64,000 nucleotides of DNA from Chelativorans multitrophicus. Its GTDB lineage: Bacteria > Pseudomonadota > Alphaproteobacteria > Rhizobiales > Rhizobiaceae. This document shows positions 30,092-39,700 of this stretch, one piece after another. The position numbers were made by a program, and so were the translations under genes. Location: contig NZ_JAAAPL010000007.1 of NCBI RefSeq assembly GCF_011317445.1, positions 19,090 to 83,089 of the forward strand, in the 5' to 3' direction. Positions within the stretch are counted from its first letter, which is position 1; the number at the start of each line of letters is the position of its first letter. A model generated the notes under the pieces. That model did not search any database, was not told the origin of the DNA, and was given only the letters and a program-made list of their open reading frames with translations.

Positions 30092-30340
30092 CTGCTCGCA
30101 GCTACATGGCTGCTAATCGATATGGCCGACGCAGCGCAGAGGCGTCGAACGACCGTCAGTCCCCGGTGCATGGCGGCACTGTAATTCAGATATTGAGTGC
30201 CGTTCCGGTCTAAACCTGGCTATGGACGCAAAGGTGCGAAAATAGATGGATCGAAGAACCGGTTTTTGTGGGTCTGACAGCGGGGCTTTGACGACGTTCT
30301 TGCACGGGGAAAAGTCCTGAATGAGATTGATGCCGCCCCG
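30092..30340. other. Intergenic, no gene seen
   Basis: No supported frame is found between the aminotransferase promoter and the transposase remnant at 30.35 kb. GC is lower than in the flanking genes. Confidence 0.4.
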
Positions 30341-30344
30341 ACGC

Positions 30345-30470
30345 TGATTTCAGGCTTCTCTGATGCGCTCCAGGTAGATGAGGCGGCGGATGTTGTTAGA
30401 CGAGGTTGGCCATGCCGATCTTCAAGATGCACACGCTCATGCCGCCGTTTGTCCGATAACCCCACACATC
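30345..30470 (-). pseudogene. IS5-type transposase C-terminal remnant
   Basis: The minus strand reads YRTNGGMSVCILKIGMANLV and, after a one-base insertion, YNIRRLIYLERIREA. KIGMANLVYNIRRLIYLE matches the C-terminal end of IS5-family transposases (KIGLANLAYNxRRLxxLE). The rest of the element is not recognisable. Confidence 0.6.
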
Positions 30471-30560
30471 AGATACCGCCCCGGCGCTGCTCGTACGGGC
30501 ACTCCATATATTTGCCGGGTGTCGATTTGAACGTCACTGTTACGTTCGCCACACCACATA

Positions 30561-33542
30561 TTAGTATGAAGCAGTCGCCGGAGCATAGAGCCCGGCTTCC
30601 TCTATAATGCGCCGATGAAGAAGCATGTCGCGAATAAGTTCTGCATGGTATCGTTTGACGATCTCTTCCCTTCGTTTTCGGTCAGCCGTTGCTTCAATAC
30701 CTCCGATCACGGATGCAATTCGCTCAGATAAACGACGCAGTTCTTTCAGAATCACGGACTGATCTGCAAATGCCAAAAACGATTCTGGGGTTGATCTACC
30801 TACGCCGGTCGGCAAACTTGTTCCGAGATTGACGTATCCTTCCGGAAGCGAACCTTTCACATTTCTCACCGCTTTGAACTGTATGACGTCAAAGATCTGA
30901 TCGACCGCCTGCTTTGCACCCGCGACACGGGTCGGATGATCGGTATCCGCGGCGACGTGCGGAAGCAATTCGAGTTTTTGGGGGAACTGCTCATTCAATG
31001 CTAGATAAGGTAGTAACGGCCCACTTAGGGCGCCGCTTTCCGCGTCACTGAAAATGTCTGCATCGATTGCAGCATATCGGACCTTACCAGATTGCAAGGC
31101 CTCCTTGAGGGCGCATACGTCGACAAGCTCGCCTCGGTCGAAGTTGATCAGAATAGCGCCGTGCGCCAATGCATCTAACAACTCGGAACTGATCAGGCCG
31201 GCATTGCTAAATTTACCGCTCGCCTTGTTCAGCCTACCCAGTCCAACATGCACTGAAAGAACATTAGCGCCCAAGGCAGCGTCCATCGGACTGGCAAAAT
31301 ACTCGTAGCCCCCGGCTTCAATCCATGCCTTATGATGCTCTCGTGCATAGACGCGTACATGCATTCCAAAAGCCTTTGCAAGCTTGGCAACCTCGCGTCC
31401 AATGTTGCCATAGCCGAGAACGGTAAACTTTTGTCCTTCCAGCTTCGAGGTCGGAAAGTCCTTCAGATCTCTACCGGTATCGAACTTTCCTGCAATCGAC
31501 CGCTGATGCAATTCGTTTACAGGAAGATCAGGAACAACCTTAATGAGCGCCTTCATCGCCATTTGGGCTGTAGCCCGACTGTTTATACCGGGAGTATTCA
31601 TGAGCGGGGCGTTGCCACCGTCGCCATCCGGGCCACCCCAAGAATCCGAGAGCATGTTCCCGGTTCCTGTACCGATGCGGACGCCGCCGAGTGGGAATAA
31701 GGACTGTTTAGGGATGAAGGTAGCCGCCGTAATAAGCGCATCATATTCTCCTTTTGCAGTGCATGCGAGGAGTTCGGTCTCCGTACTCAAGCTTGGCTGA
31801 TAGAAGAAATGAATCTTGCCTTTCTCTAATTCCTGATTTCCTTCAATTGGACCGCAATGGAATACGCCCCCCTTACTTTGAATGTGTTCCTCCACTTCGC
31901 TGTGATCCGGAGCACCGTGATCGTCGAGGCGCAGTCCAATCAAGTCAGACACCAGAACCGTGTATGCCCGATCGGGATCATCCTTCCGGAGAGGGCCACT
32001 ATCGACCGCTTTAAGTTCGCAGGTTTCGCCTTGACTGGCCAGCTCCTCCTCAAGCACCGATATCTTGGCTCGGCGGTAGGCATATTCCAGGTTCTCCAGA
32101 AGCAGGTGAAGATCTTCCGGGTCGCGGATGCCACCTACCCAAGCGCGGTAGTCGCCGGGCATGCCGGGAAAAGCATTCACATATCGAGCAGCGTCCAGCC
32201 CCTCTTCGAAGTCGCCGTTTACGTGCGTTATGCCTTCATAACCCAGGAGTTGTTTGGACCGGGCTATGATGCGGGCATGAACCTCCTTGTCGCAGATATC
32301 CGGATCCTCGACTTTCAAAAGCATCACGGCGGCACCGCGCCGCTCGGCTTCGGTGACAGTGAATTTCAGGAGAGACGAGCGTTTAATCCAGTCCGAAATA
32401 ACTCGCCGATTTTGAACAGAACGGCGGTTCAAATCGCTAACAGAACCTACGCGGCGAGCAGCCTGCAGCAAACCGAACGTCGTTTCGGCAAAGGCTAACG
32501 CACTATACGTGTTGATCACGCCGCCGAGCATTCTGTCCTGATTTGCGTCGTAAAAGGGTCCGATGGCCACAGACCGCTTGCCGGTTAAAGGCGTTTTTGG
32601 ATCGACAGAAGGTGCAAGCTTGAGCTGCCGGGGTATTGCCCAAGCAGGATCGTTCTGGTTGCTTTCGATGAGCCTCAGTGCTTCCGGCGTAAGAGAGATA
32701 ACAAAATAGCCCGAGATGCCGCCGATCGCCTTTTGAAATGGCATGAACAAGCAGCACTTTGTGACAACTTGCCGGACGAACTCTTCCCCCCACGGCATAG
32801 CACCCAACATCGACGTGGCATCGAAAATCACGTGACGGCTTTCCGGATCGCGATCCAACCAAGTCACAAGCTCCTTGATCTCGGCCTGTGTATAGGAGTT
32901 GGCACCAGTGGTCTCATGGCCGACCCCGATAAACAAGCTGATGCCCAACGCTTCCAACTGATCCGCCGTTGGAATAGTGCCGTCAGTATCAGCGAAGTGA
33001 AGCCGATCCACGTCACCATTCTTTACAAATTTTTGCATCTCAATTAGCTGTGTCGCCCAGGATTGACGAAAGAACCCAGCGCTGACGGCCTTCGACGATT
33101 CAGGTCTTGGCGTGTCCACGTAAACCTGCTGCTTTAACTGGTTGGGATTCATGAGATGCATGATGGCAACGGTAAAGCCGCTGTGGCCGCCGCCTAGGCC
33201 GACCGCCATCAGATTCTGTGACGGGAACTCGAAATACTGATGTATTGACCTCATCATATCCTTCAGAATTTTATCAGCTGGATAACCTCGATGCATGCTG
33301 CGCGCTATTTCGGCCGTGGTGAACGGACCAATATCGTTGCCCTTATCGTCGACCTTTCGATAGTTCATTTCGAGCCATCTATCGAACTCGACCCGGCGTT
33401 GCCTGCTATGAACCTCATCGAGCGTAGCGTCAGTGATGGGACCGACGCCGAAAAACGGATTTGACGGCGCTTTGGGAGGGCCTGGACGGGTCAGATTTCT
33501 TTCTTTGTCGAGTTGGTCCCTCAATGTCGAAGTCGTCGCCAT
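30561..33542 (-). CDS. Fusion of a SerC-like aminotransferase and a SerA-like dehydrogenase
   Basis: A 993-residue two-enzyme protein. Residues about 30-495 resemble phosphoserine aminotransferase, with the PLP lysine K271 in PFQKAIGGISGYF. Residues about 525-905 resemble D-3-phosphoglycerate dehydrogenase, with the NAD motif VLGYGNIGREVAKLA (708-722), catalytic R803 (FDRGELVD) and H862 (LLPHVAAD). Residues 915-993 form a charged helical tail. GAGGAA precedes ATG 33542. It follows a gcvT-like gene under a glycine riboswitch, so it probably acts in serine or glycine metabolism, perhaps making phosphoserine from 3-phosphoglycerate. The true substrates are unknown. The gene is AT-richer than its neighbours, a sign of transfer. 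Confidence 0.85.
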   Translation of the reverse strand: MATTSTLRDQLDKERNLTRPGPPKAPSNPFFGVGPITDATLDEVHSRQRRVEFDRWLEMNYRKVDDKGNDIGPFTTAEIARSMHRGYPADKILKDMMRSIHQYFEFPSQNLMAVGLGGGHSGFTVAIMHLMNPNQLKQQVYVDTPRPESSKAVSAGFFRQSWATQLIEMQKFVKNGDVDRLHFADTDGTIPTADQLEALGISLFIGVGHETTGANSYTQAEIKELVTWLDRDPESRHVIFDATSMLGAMPWGEEFVRQVVTKCCLFMPFQKAIGGISGYFVISLTPEALRLIESNQNDPAWAIPRQLKLAPSVDPKTPLTGKRSVAIGPFYDANQDRMLGGVINTYSALAFAETTFGLLQAARRVGSVSDLNRRSVQNRRVISDWIKRSSLLKFTVTEAERRGAAVMLLKVEDPDICDKEVHARIIARSKQLLGYEGITHVNGDFEEGLDAARYVNAFPGMPGDYRAWVGGIRDPEDLHLLLENLEYAYRRAKISVLEEELASQGETCELKAVDSGPLRKDDPDRAYTVLVSDLIGLRLDDHGAPDHSEVEEHIQSKGGVFHCGPIEGNQELEKGKIHFFYQPSLSTETELLACTAKGEYDALITAATFIPKQSLFPLGGVRIGTGTGNMLSDSWGGPDGDGGNAPLMNTPGINSRATAQMAMKALIKVVPDLPVNELHQRSIAGKFDTGRDLKDFPTSKLEGQKFTVLGYGNIGREVAKLAKAFGMHVRVYAREHHKAWIEAGGYEYFASPMDAALGANVLSVHVGLGRLNKASGKFSNAGLISSELLDALAHGAILINFDRGELVDVCALKEALQSGKVRYAAIDADIFSDAESGALSGPLLPYLALNEQFPQKLELLPHVAADTDHPTRVAGAKQAVDQIFDVIQFKAVRNVKGSLPEGYVNLGTSLPTGVGRSTPESFLAFADQSVILKELRRLSERIASVIGGIEATADRKRREEIVKRYHAELIRDMLLHRRIIEEAGLYAPATASY

Positions 33543-33578
33543 GGTATATTATTCCTCGTGCCTAAAGTTGCTTAGCTT

Positions 33579-34103
33579 TTAATACTTAAGGTCAAACTGC
33601 CGATGATCGATCTGCCAGAAGAAGAAGCGATCACTATTGTCATGGCGACGTTGGGAGAGAAGGACTGAGTCCAACCACGTCCTAATGAGACCACCCTGAA
33701 GGGGTATGACGTTGCCTTCTTCCGGCAGACTGATCTTAGTTCCTGCCTCTGCGCCCCGAATGGCGATGAGAACCCGATCGAGCGGACTGACGCTAAGGTC
33801 AAGCCCTTTGGCAAGCTTGCTCAGATGTGCCTCGTCCTGTGCCGCACAACCCGGATCGGACACCAGCATGAAGTGATCGGCACGAAGGCGGATGACAGCC
33901 ATGTCATTAAGACGACTGGCATTGTCATTGAATTGACAAAAATGCGATGGCGGCGCCATCGAATCGAATGGGCAGGCGCTGTGGAGATCAACGCTCGCCG
34001 GACAAGTGAGCGGCACGGGCCAGCCGATAAAGGCGACGAAACAGACCCCTGACTGCTGATGCAGATCTTGCAGTACTGAGTGGTTCGTTTCTTCGCCTGC
34101 CAT
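33579..34103 (-). CDS. Shortened GcvT-like protein under a glycine riboswitch
   Basis: A 174-residue frame starting MAGEETNHSVLQDLHQQSG with GGAGAAG before ATG 34103. Segments align with GcvT: DLHQQSGVCFVAFIGWPVPL (T-protein start), ASRLNDMAVIRLRADHFMLV (cf. [16 protein letters not shown]) and SPLDRVLIAIRGAEA (cf. [13 protein letters not shown]). About 60 residues between the first two blocks and the whole C-terminal half are missing, so it cannot be a normal aminomethyltransferase. The frame is nevertheless open. It is either a decayed gene or a small folate-binding-domain derivative. Confidence 0.6.
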   Translation of the reverse strand: MAGEETNHSVLQDLHQQSGVCFVAFIGWPVPLTCPASVDLHSACPFDSMAPPSHFCQFNDNASRLNDMAVIRLRADHFMLVSDPGCAAQDEAHLSKLAKGLDLSVSPLDRVLIAIRGAEAGTKISLPEEGNVIPLQGGLIRTWLDSVLLSQRRHDNSDRFFFWQIDHRQFDLKY

Positions 34104-34149
34104 AACTTCTCCAGAAAAGCACGAAGCCGGCCGCACCGTGCAGCCATTC

Positions 34150-34338
34150 CGTGCCCCTCTGTCTGAAGCCTGAGAGACTCGCGCTGCCGGATAGGGCTCC
34201 GATAGCACTTACACCTTCGGCGCGGGATCTTTGACAGGCCCCGTCTTTCCAGAGTGTCGCCCTGCTTACGGTTCTTTTGCCTGAGAGATTTTGGGCGTAT
34301 TCCCCTTCGGCGGCAGCCGTGCGCTGCTCTCTCCCGCA
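34150..34338 (-). promoter_or_regulatory. Tandem glycine riboswitch
   Basis: On the minus strand two aptamers follow one another. The first holds GCGGGAGAGAGC, GCCGCCGAAGGGG, AATCTCTCAGGCAAAAGAAC and CACTCTGGAAAGAC. The second holds GCGCCGAAGGTGTAAG, AGTCTCTCAGGCTTC and AGACAGAGGGG. These are the conserved blocks of the tandem gcvT-motif RNA. The gcvT-like gene starts 47 bp further on. Glycine riboswitches usually turn on cleavage genes when glycine is abundant. Confidence 0.9.
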
Positions 34339-35283
34339 ACCAGTTGAGGCCATTTAACCTCGCCGACGGAGAAATGCATAACCTACTCGCTGCAACTTGT
34401 CACCTGCACGCGACACCGCGGCTCACGATTATTGTTAGCCTCTTAGATCGTGTCGCTGTGTTCTGGCCCGATCACGTCAGCTTTCGACCTCCAAAGCCTG
34501 CCAAGTTGCTCGACAGTTTGTTAGCCGCGGAGTTGCCACGTACTAGGTACTGCCGCCACAATCTCGAAACGTTTCGGCTCCTCGGCTACCAATTCAATGT
34601 GCATCCCTGAGCTGATTTCGTCCAACAGTGGCCTCAGGCCGCATTGCGAGGCGTGGACAATGCCAACCCGCTGCTAGAGCTGATCAGGGTAATATTCCGG
34701 CTCGATAGGTCAGATTGACCCATTCCAACAGCTTGCGCACTCCAGCCTCGCGCCTGCAACTTGATCTGCCCGATAGCAATGTTCTTCTCGACCGAGGATG
34801 CGGAAAACCAAACCGACCTTGTGCCGCAGGCGGTCTATATCGACGCCCGGTCCCGAGACATCGCAACCCACAGCGCGTTCAGACAGTACAATAGCATACT
34901 TTTCTCCGATCGCTTCGCCCCCGGTCATCGCGGACAAAGCGAGAATCCGTTAGGTTCTGTTTGCAATCTTCGACAACACCCCCCGTTATGGCCCTGCAGC
35001 ACCTTGGTGGTTGAGACACGTAAAACGAAGGATCGGGCACTGCTTCGCTGCTCCGACATCGGTCCGGGCCTTTCCCGCCGTCTCGGAAGAGCGGTCTTTT
35101 GAGCGGTTCTGGCGCTGCGATGACACACGCGCGCGCCAGCGGCGGTTCCGGCCTCAGCCTGCCGGTCGTTATCCGTCTCCGATCTTTTCATCAGAGTACT
35201 ATCGAGGCGGGAGCGGGCATTGCCAGCCTATCAGGTCAGGATCGCCTATCGGACGCCGCACCGGCGCTCTCCGTGCTTGAGAA
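34339..35283. other. Sparse region without a supported gene
   Basis: About 0.95 kb upstream of the riboswitch. Frames such as 34710-34937 on the minus strand (MSAMTGGEAIGEKYAIVLSE onward) and 34925-35191 (minus) are open but lack ribosome sites and match nothing recognised. Promoters for the riboswitch operon should lie near 34.35-34.45 kb. Confidence 0.4.
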
Positions 35284-35301
35284 CTTTGCGCTAGCGCAAA
35301 G
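35284..35301. promoter_or_regulatory. Perfect 18-bp palindrome, Nnr-type box upstream of DUF6455 gene
   Basis: CTTTGCGCTAGCGCAAAG is identical to its own reverse complement and matches the nirK box (TTTGCGC-N2-GCGCAAA). Its centre is about 80 bp before ATG 35373, the same spacing as at nirK and pseudoazurin. Confidence 0.75.
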
Positions 35302-35372
35302 AACGAGCCGTTTCAGCACCTTATTATCAATATGGAAGTCCGTTCGTTTGAGAAACCGGGAGGGCGCGTCAC

Positions 35373-35816
35373 ATGAGCAGCAACCTGATCAAAAACACCC
35401 TCGGTGCGTGCCGGTCCGCAATCGCCATTTTCAAAGACCGCAGGCGGAGCAAGGCAGCGAGAAGGGATTTCTGGGCGCTTGGCATGGAGGAATGCACAGG
35501 CAGGTTGAACGCCCTCGGCATGTCGCCCAGCGAATTTGACAACGCCATGCACCTGCCCTGTGCCGCGCAGGATCTCCTCACGCTGGCGATGCGTTCAGTT
35601 GGAATCGATCCTAACAGCTTTCATACGCTGGAGTTCGCGTATGGCCGCTTCATGTACCGAACCTGCATCACATGTCCCCATCGCCGCAGATGTCACAGCC
35701 ATCTAGAGGCCTTCGATTTCGAGGATCGCTATCGAGAGTTCTGCCCGAACAAGGATAATTTTTCGGAGCTACTCAGGCAACGGATGCAGTCTCAGGTCGG
35801 CTGTAAACTTTCATGA
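35373..35816 (+). CDS. DUF6455-type cysteine-motif protein
   Basis: A 147-residue soluble protein with a basic N-terminus and a C-terminal cysteine cluster, C98, C101 and C107 in RTCITCPHRRRCHSH, with a further C123 nearby (EFCPNK). The layout suggests a metal or Fe-S site. It resembles DUF6455 proteins of alphaproteobacteria, whose function is not established. The palindrome upstream suggests induction by the NnrR-like regulator, placing the protein in the NO or low-oxygen response. Confidence 0.7.
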   Translation: MSSNLIKNTLGACRSAIAIFKDRRRSKAARRDFWALGMEECTGRLNALGMSPSEFDNAMHLPCAAQDLLTLAMRSVGIDPNSFHTLEFAYGRFMYRTCITCPHRRRCHSHLEAFDFEDRYREFCPNKDNFSELLRQRMQSQVGCKLS

Positions 35817-36035
35817 TTGAACGCGGAAGCTCTGCAGCGGACGGCATTAGGAAATGTTCGATGATCTGTCGGCTGCTCGCGCTGCCCGTCACTTCCAAAG
35901 CGGCCGGAGTTCGTAAGACCATATGTCCGCATCTGTCGGTGAGGTGGCTCGCCCTACACTGCGCGTCCGAGGGTTGCTCGGGCGGGCCGAGCCGATCCTC
36001 ATCACAGGAGGACGAGCCGTGGCAGATTATAAAAA
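35817..36035. other. Intergenic, no gene seen
   Basis: No supported gene is found between the DUF6455 gene and the IS110 fragment. Confidence 0.4.
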
Positions 36036-36038
36036 GAA

Positions 36039-36140
36039 GCATTTATCGGAATCGATGTCACGAAGCTGAGGCACGCCATCGCGATTGCCGATTCCCGTCG
36101 GGATGGAGAAGTTCACTTCTTCGGCGAGGTAGACGCGCAA
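36039..36140 (+). pseudogene. IS110-family transposase N-terminal fragment
   Basis: The plus strand reads AFIGIDVTKLRHAIAIADSR and RDGEVHFFGEVD, the DEDD-type N-terminus of IS110 transposases (IGIDVAKxxxxxAxA). It is cut after about 33 codons where the IS4-type remnant begins in the opposite direction. Confidence 0.65.
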
Positions 36141-36480
36141 CGGATCACCGACACGTTCGATTGTGTATTCGGTCGTGTCCTGCAGGATAAGGATTGGGCC
36201 TTCGCGCGCCGCAGTGGCGGCGAAATGACAGGCGAGAATACTATGTTCGGTCACCTAGGTTGTCAAAGAACCGGTAGGCGGCCTAGGTCGCTGCCCAGTC
36301 GCCGCAACCTGCGGGGATCGGCCTTGCCCGGCGCAGCTTACATCTGATCCAGCAACCGTCGCAGTCGACGGGCAAGGCGCTTATTATCATGAAGACCGGC
36401 CGCAGAAAGTTCTTCCTCCTGCCAAGCGGCTTCGCTGCTCCTGGATCTGCTTCGCATCCATGACGCCCCGTGATTCGGCG
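36130..36480 (-). pseudogene. IS4/Tn5-type transposase remnant
   Basis: Minus-strand pieces in order read WQEEELSAAGLHDNKRLARR with LRRLLDQM, CGDWAATxAAYRFFDN with a stop, and ILACHFAATAAREGPILILQ with DTTEY. These are the N-terminal half of an IS4/Tn5-like transposase (DWAxTKAAYRFF, ILxLQDTTEF). Stops and frameshifts break it and the catalytic C-terminus is missing. Confidence 0.7.
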
Positions 36481-36733
36481 TCACGGACAGAATCACGGCA
36501 GACTCAAACGAGGCAACAGCGCATGCCAACGATGTGGGTAATTGAAAGTTTCGCCGAAGGGATACGACGATACTGTCCTGTTTCGTGTTTCTTTAGCTTT
36601 TCTTCGCGGCCCGGAGCCTTCGCGGTGATACTCAGGAGCTGACCGTGAGGAAGCTGCCCAGGAAAGTTGCCAAGGATTTCTGCGCTTCGGCCGGATCATG
36701 ACGCGCCCGCTCGTTAGCCTGAAGGTCGGCCAT

Positions 36734-39700
36734 TCAAGGCTTGAGCGTGGCTCTCATTGATTCCCGTTCCAGGATCTGCTCGCTCTCGGTCTGCCTCGCG
36801 ACAAACTCACCATGCCGGACGCTCGAGTACACCTTCATCACGGCATCCAGTCCGTCCTGATCGGACTGCGAAACGGAAGGATGCGTGACCTGCCGATTCG
36901 CAATTGATCCTCGTGCAAGCTCTCTTGCGCCTTCGTCGCCGAATCGGGACTCGACCGATTTCTTGAGCGCTGAGATCTCTTCGTTGACCGCTGGATCAAA
37001 CGAAACCGTCTTGAATACCTCGGCCCGCTCCTGATTGTCCTTGGCCTGGGCAACTTTCGCCAGCATCGCTTTCGCCTCCTCCGACACATCCCTCACCTCG
37101 ACCGCGTCGGCCCTCATCTGACGTTCGACATCGTAACGATAAGTCTGCACGGAACGATGTTCGAACTCTGCGGTACGCACGACATTCGGTCCTATCGCGG
37201 CGGCACCTCGTTCGGCCGCTCCGCGCTCTTCGCGCGCCTTGGCGCCGGCGAAAAACCCTTCTCGGCCGCGAAGCTCACCAAGCAGGCTGAAGTCGGCCGA
37301 GATACGCTGTGCAGCGCTCGTTGGTCCGTCGCGTGCGATGATGTCGTCGAGACGCCGTTCCGCCGACTTCGGATCACGGTAGGCTGCCTCGAGGTAAATC
37401 GAGAGGGCCTGGCGCTCACGCTGCACATCTGCGTCCCGACCGATGGCAGCAGCAATGCCGGCGTCGTCCAATGCTCGCCCAAGACTGTCGCGACGAATGC
37501 CGTCTAGACCGACGGCTTGGAACGCAGGGATGAGCACCCGCCTCTCATCGCTTGCTCGATCCCCAGTGCTGCTCGCAGGCTTTTCGTCTCCACTAGTCCC
37601 GGTAGGTTGCCGACGGCCGGCGTCATCCGAAACGATGAGCTCCTCCGGGGCCGAGCGCTGCCGTGTGGCTTTCGCGTCTGGCTCGTCCTTTCTCGCCGCC
37701 GGCTGCTCCACTGCGCTTGCCCCACCCCTCCCGTCGCTCCGTCCGCCGCTTCCCTTCGCTATAACGCCCGTTTCCATCTCCGACCTCCGTCGATTCTGAC
37801 CAGACTCTGCGCGCGCCCACTCCTCGTTCGCGACCGGACCGGTCGCCTGGCGCCGTCCCTCCCCTTCACGGCCCTTCTCCGCCACAGCACCCGCTTCCGC
37901 GGCTCGCAACTCGCCCAGCCTCACCTTCTGCTCCGCGCTGAGTTCATCATGGGTCGCGTAGGCCACCGAAGCCGACTTGATCTCGTTGCGTCCGATCTGC
38001 CGCGCAAGTTGCCTGAGATCGCGCGCCGTCTCGGTTGCTACAAAAATCGTAGCGCTCTCGCGCTGCCTGGTCAGCGCGACATAGCTTGAGGCTGCACGCC
38101 AATGATGCGTGTGCAGGAGATAGGTATGGTCAAGCGTCTTGCCCTGCCCCTTGTAGATTGTGCCGGCATAGCCGTGCCTAAACCCTGAAAACTCCGACGC
38201 GTACCACTCAACTTTTCTTCCTTCCCGACCCGCTGCAGCATCGAGCGTCACACCGATCCGGCCAAAGTTCCTGTCGATTCTGTCAATGACGCCGGCATTG
38301 CCGTTATAGATGCCGGCTCCCTTTGCCGTGTCGGTGAACTGCACCCGGTCACCGACCGCGAAGGGCGCCTCCCCATGTTTGGTGGTGAACACAAAGTCCT
38401 CGCCGAGTTCGCCTCGCTCCTTGCGCACCGCTCGCAGATCCTTGTTCAGGACATCGACATCCTTGTTGGTGTAGGCGAACACAAAGCGCGACGATGAAGG
38501 ATGATCGTGCGAATCCTTGGCCCACTGCTCGACCAGCTTGCCCCGCAACTCTTCTTGCTTTGAAGTCCAGACTATCGCCTTGTTACGAGCAAACGATCGA
38601 AGGGCGTCCTCGAAGCGTCCATCTGACAGATCGCGGGCCGCCGCGCGCTGCCAATCCACCTTCTGGCGCGTAACCTGCGTGATCTCCGCCGAGCCATGCT
38701 CTTTCTTTAACTCGGTGAATAACCCGCCGCGTTCGATCGAACCAAGCTGCCGGTCGTCGCCGGCCAGGATGACCTTGGCGCCATACAGTCGGGCCTCGCG
38801 CAGCACCTCGCCCGTAACCTTGGCGTCCATCATCGCCGCCTCATCAACGACAACAAGAGTGCGCCGATCCCACTGCACGCGTCCGTTCTTCAACCGAAAC
38901 AGCTCCGCATGAACGGTTGAGCTTCGACTAAGCCCCGCACGGCCAAAACCGGAAGAGCCAAAATCCGTACGGCCCAGGCCTGGGCCAAAGCCCTCGTCTT
39001 TCATCGCCTGCGCCACGGCATTGGTCGGCGCCAGGCCGATAACACGATAGCCCGCCGCCTCATGCGCCTCACGGATCGAACCAAGGACAAAACTTTTTCC
39101 CGTGCCCGCACGTCCTTCGATGATTTTCAGCCCGCCCGAACCCGTCGCATGATCGAACGCCGCAAGCTGGTCCGCCCGCAACGCGCGCGCGGCCGTTACG
39201 CGCTGCCTGGCGACATCCCCCAGATTTCGGTGTGATCCACCGACCACTTGCCGACCATCGGCAAGAGCCAAAACCTCCTGATCCCGCACAGCCCGCGTCG
39301 TCCAGCGCCCGACACCGTCTCCTGTATCCCGGTCATGCAATGCCAGCACATCGCCTCGGCCGAGCACCTTGGCCTTCACCTCTGACCGCTCGCCCTCGTC
39401 GCGAATATGCTTTTTCAAATGCCGATCGAGATCATACTCGGAAAAACTCGCCTGGTTGCGCGTCAGCACGCCAAGCACGTGCTCGGGATCGCGCGCCGCC
39501 TGTTCGTTCGCCTTGCGGATCTGCTCGGCACGCACATTCGCCTCAGCCTCTGGCACCCGCATGCGGATCGGCCCAATATGTTCCTGCGGCACCGCGCTCG
39601 TCGCGTCGACCCGGATCGAAAGGCCCTGTTCGGCAAAATACCGGTTCTGGTGATCTCGCCACAATTGGCCCCAGGCTTCGCCTTCCGCCACGATGGCTCG

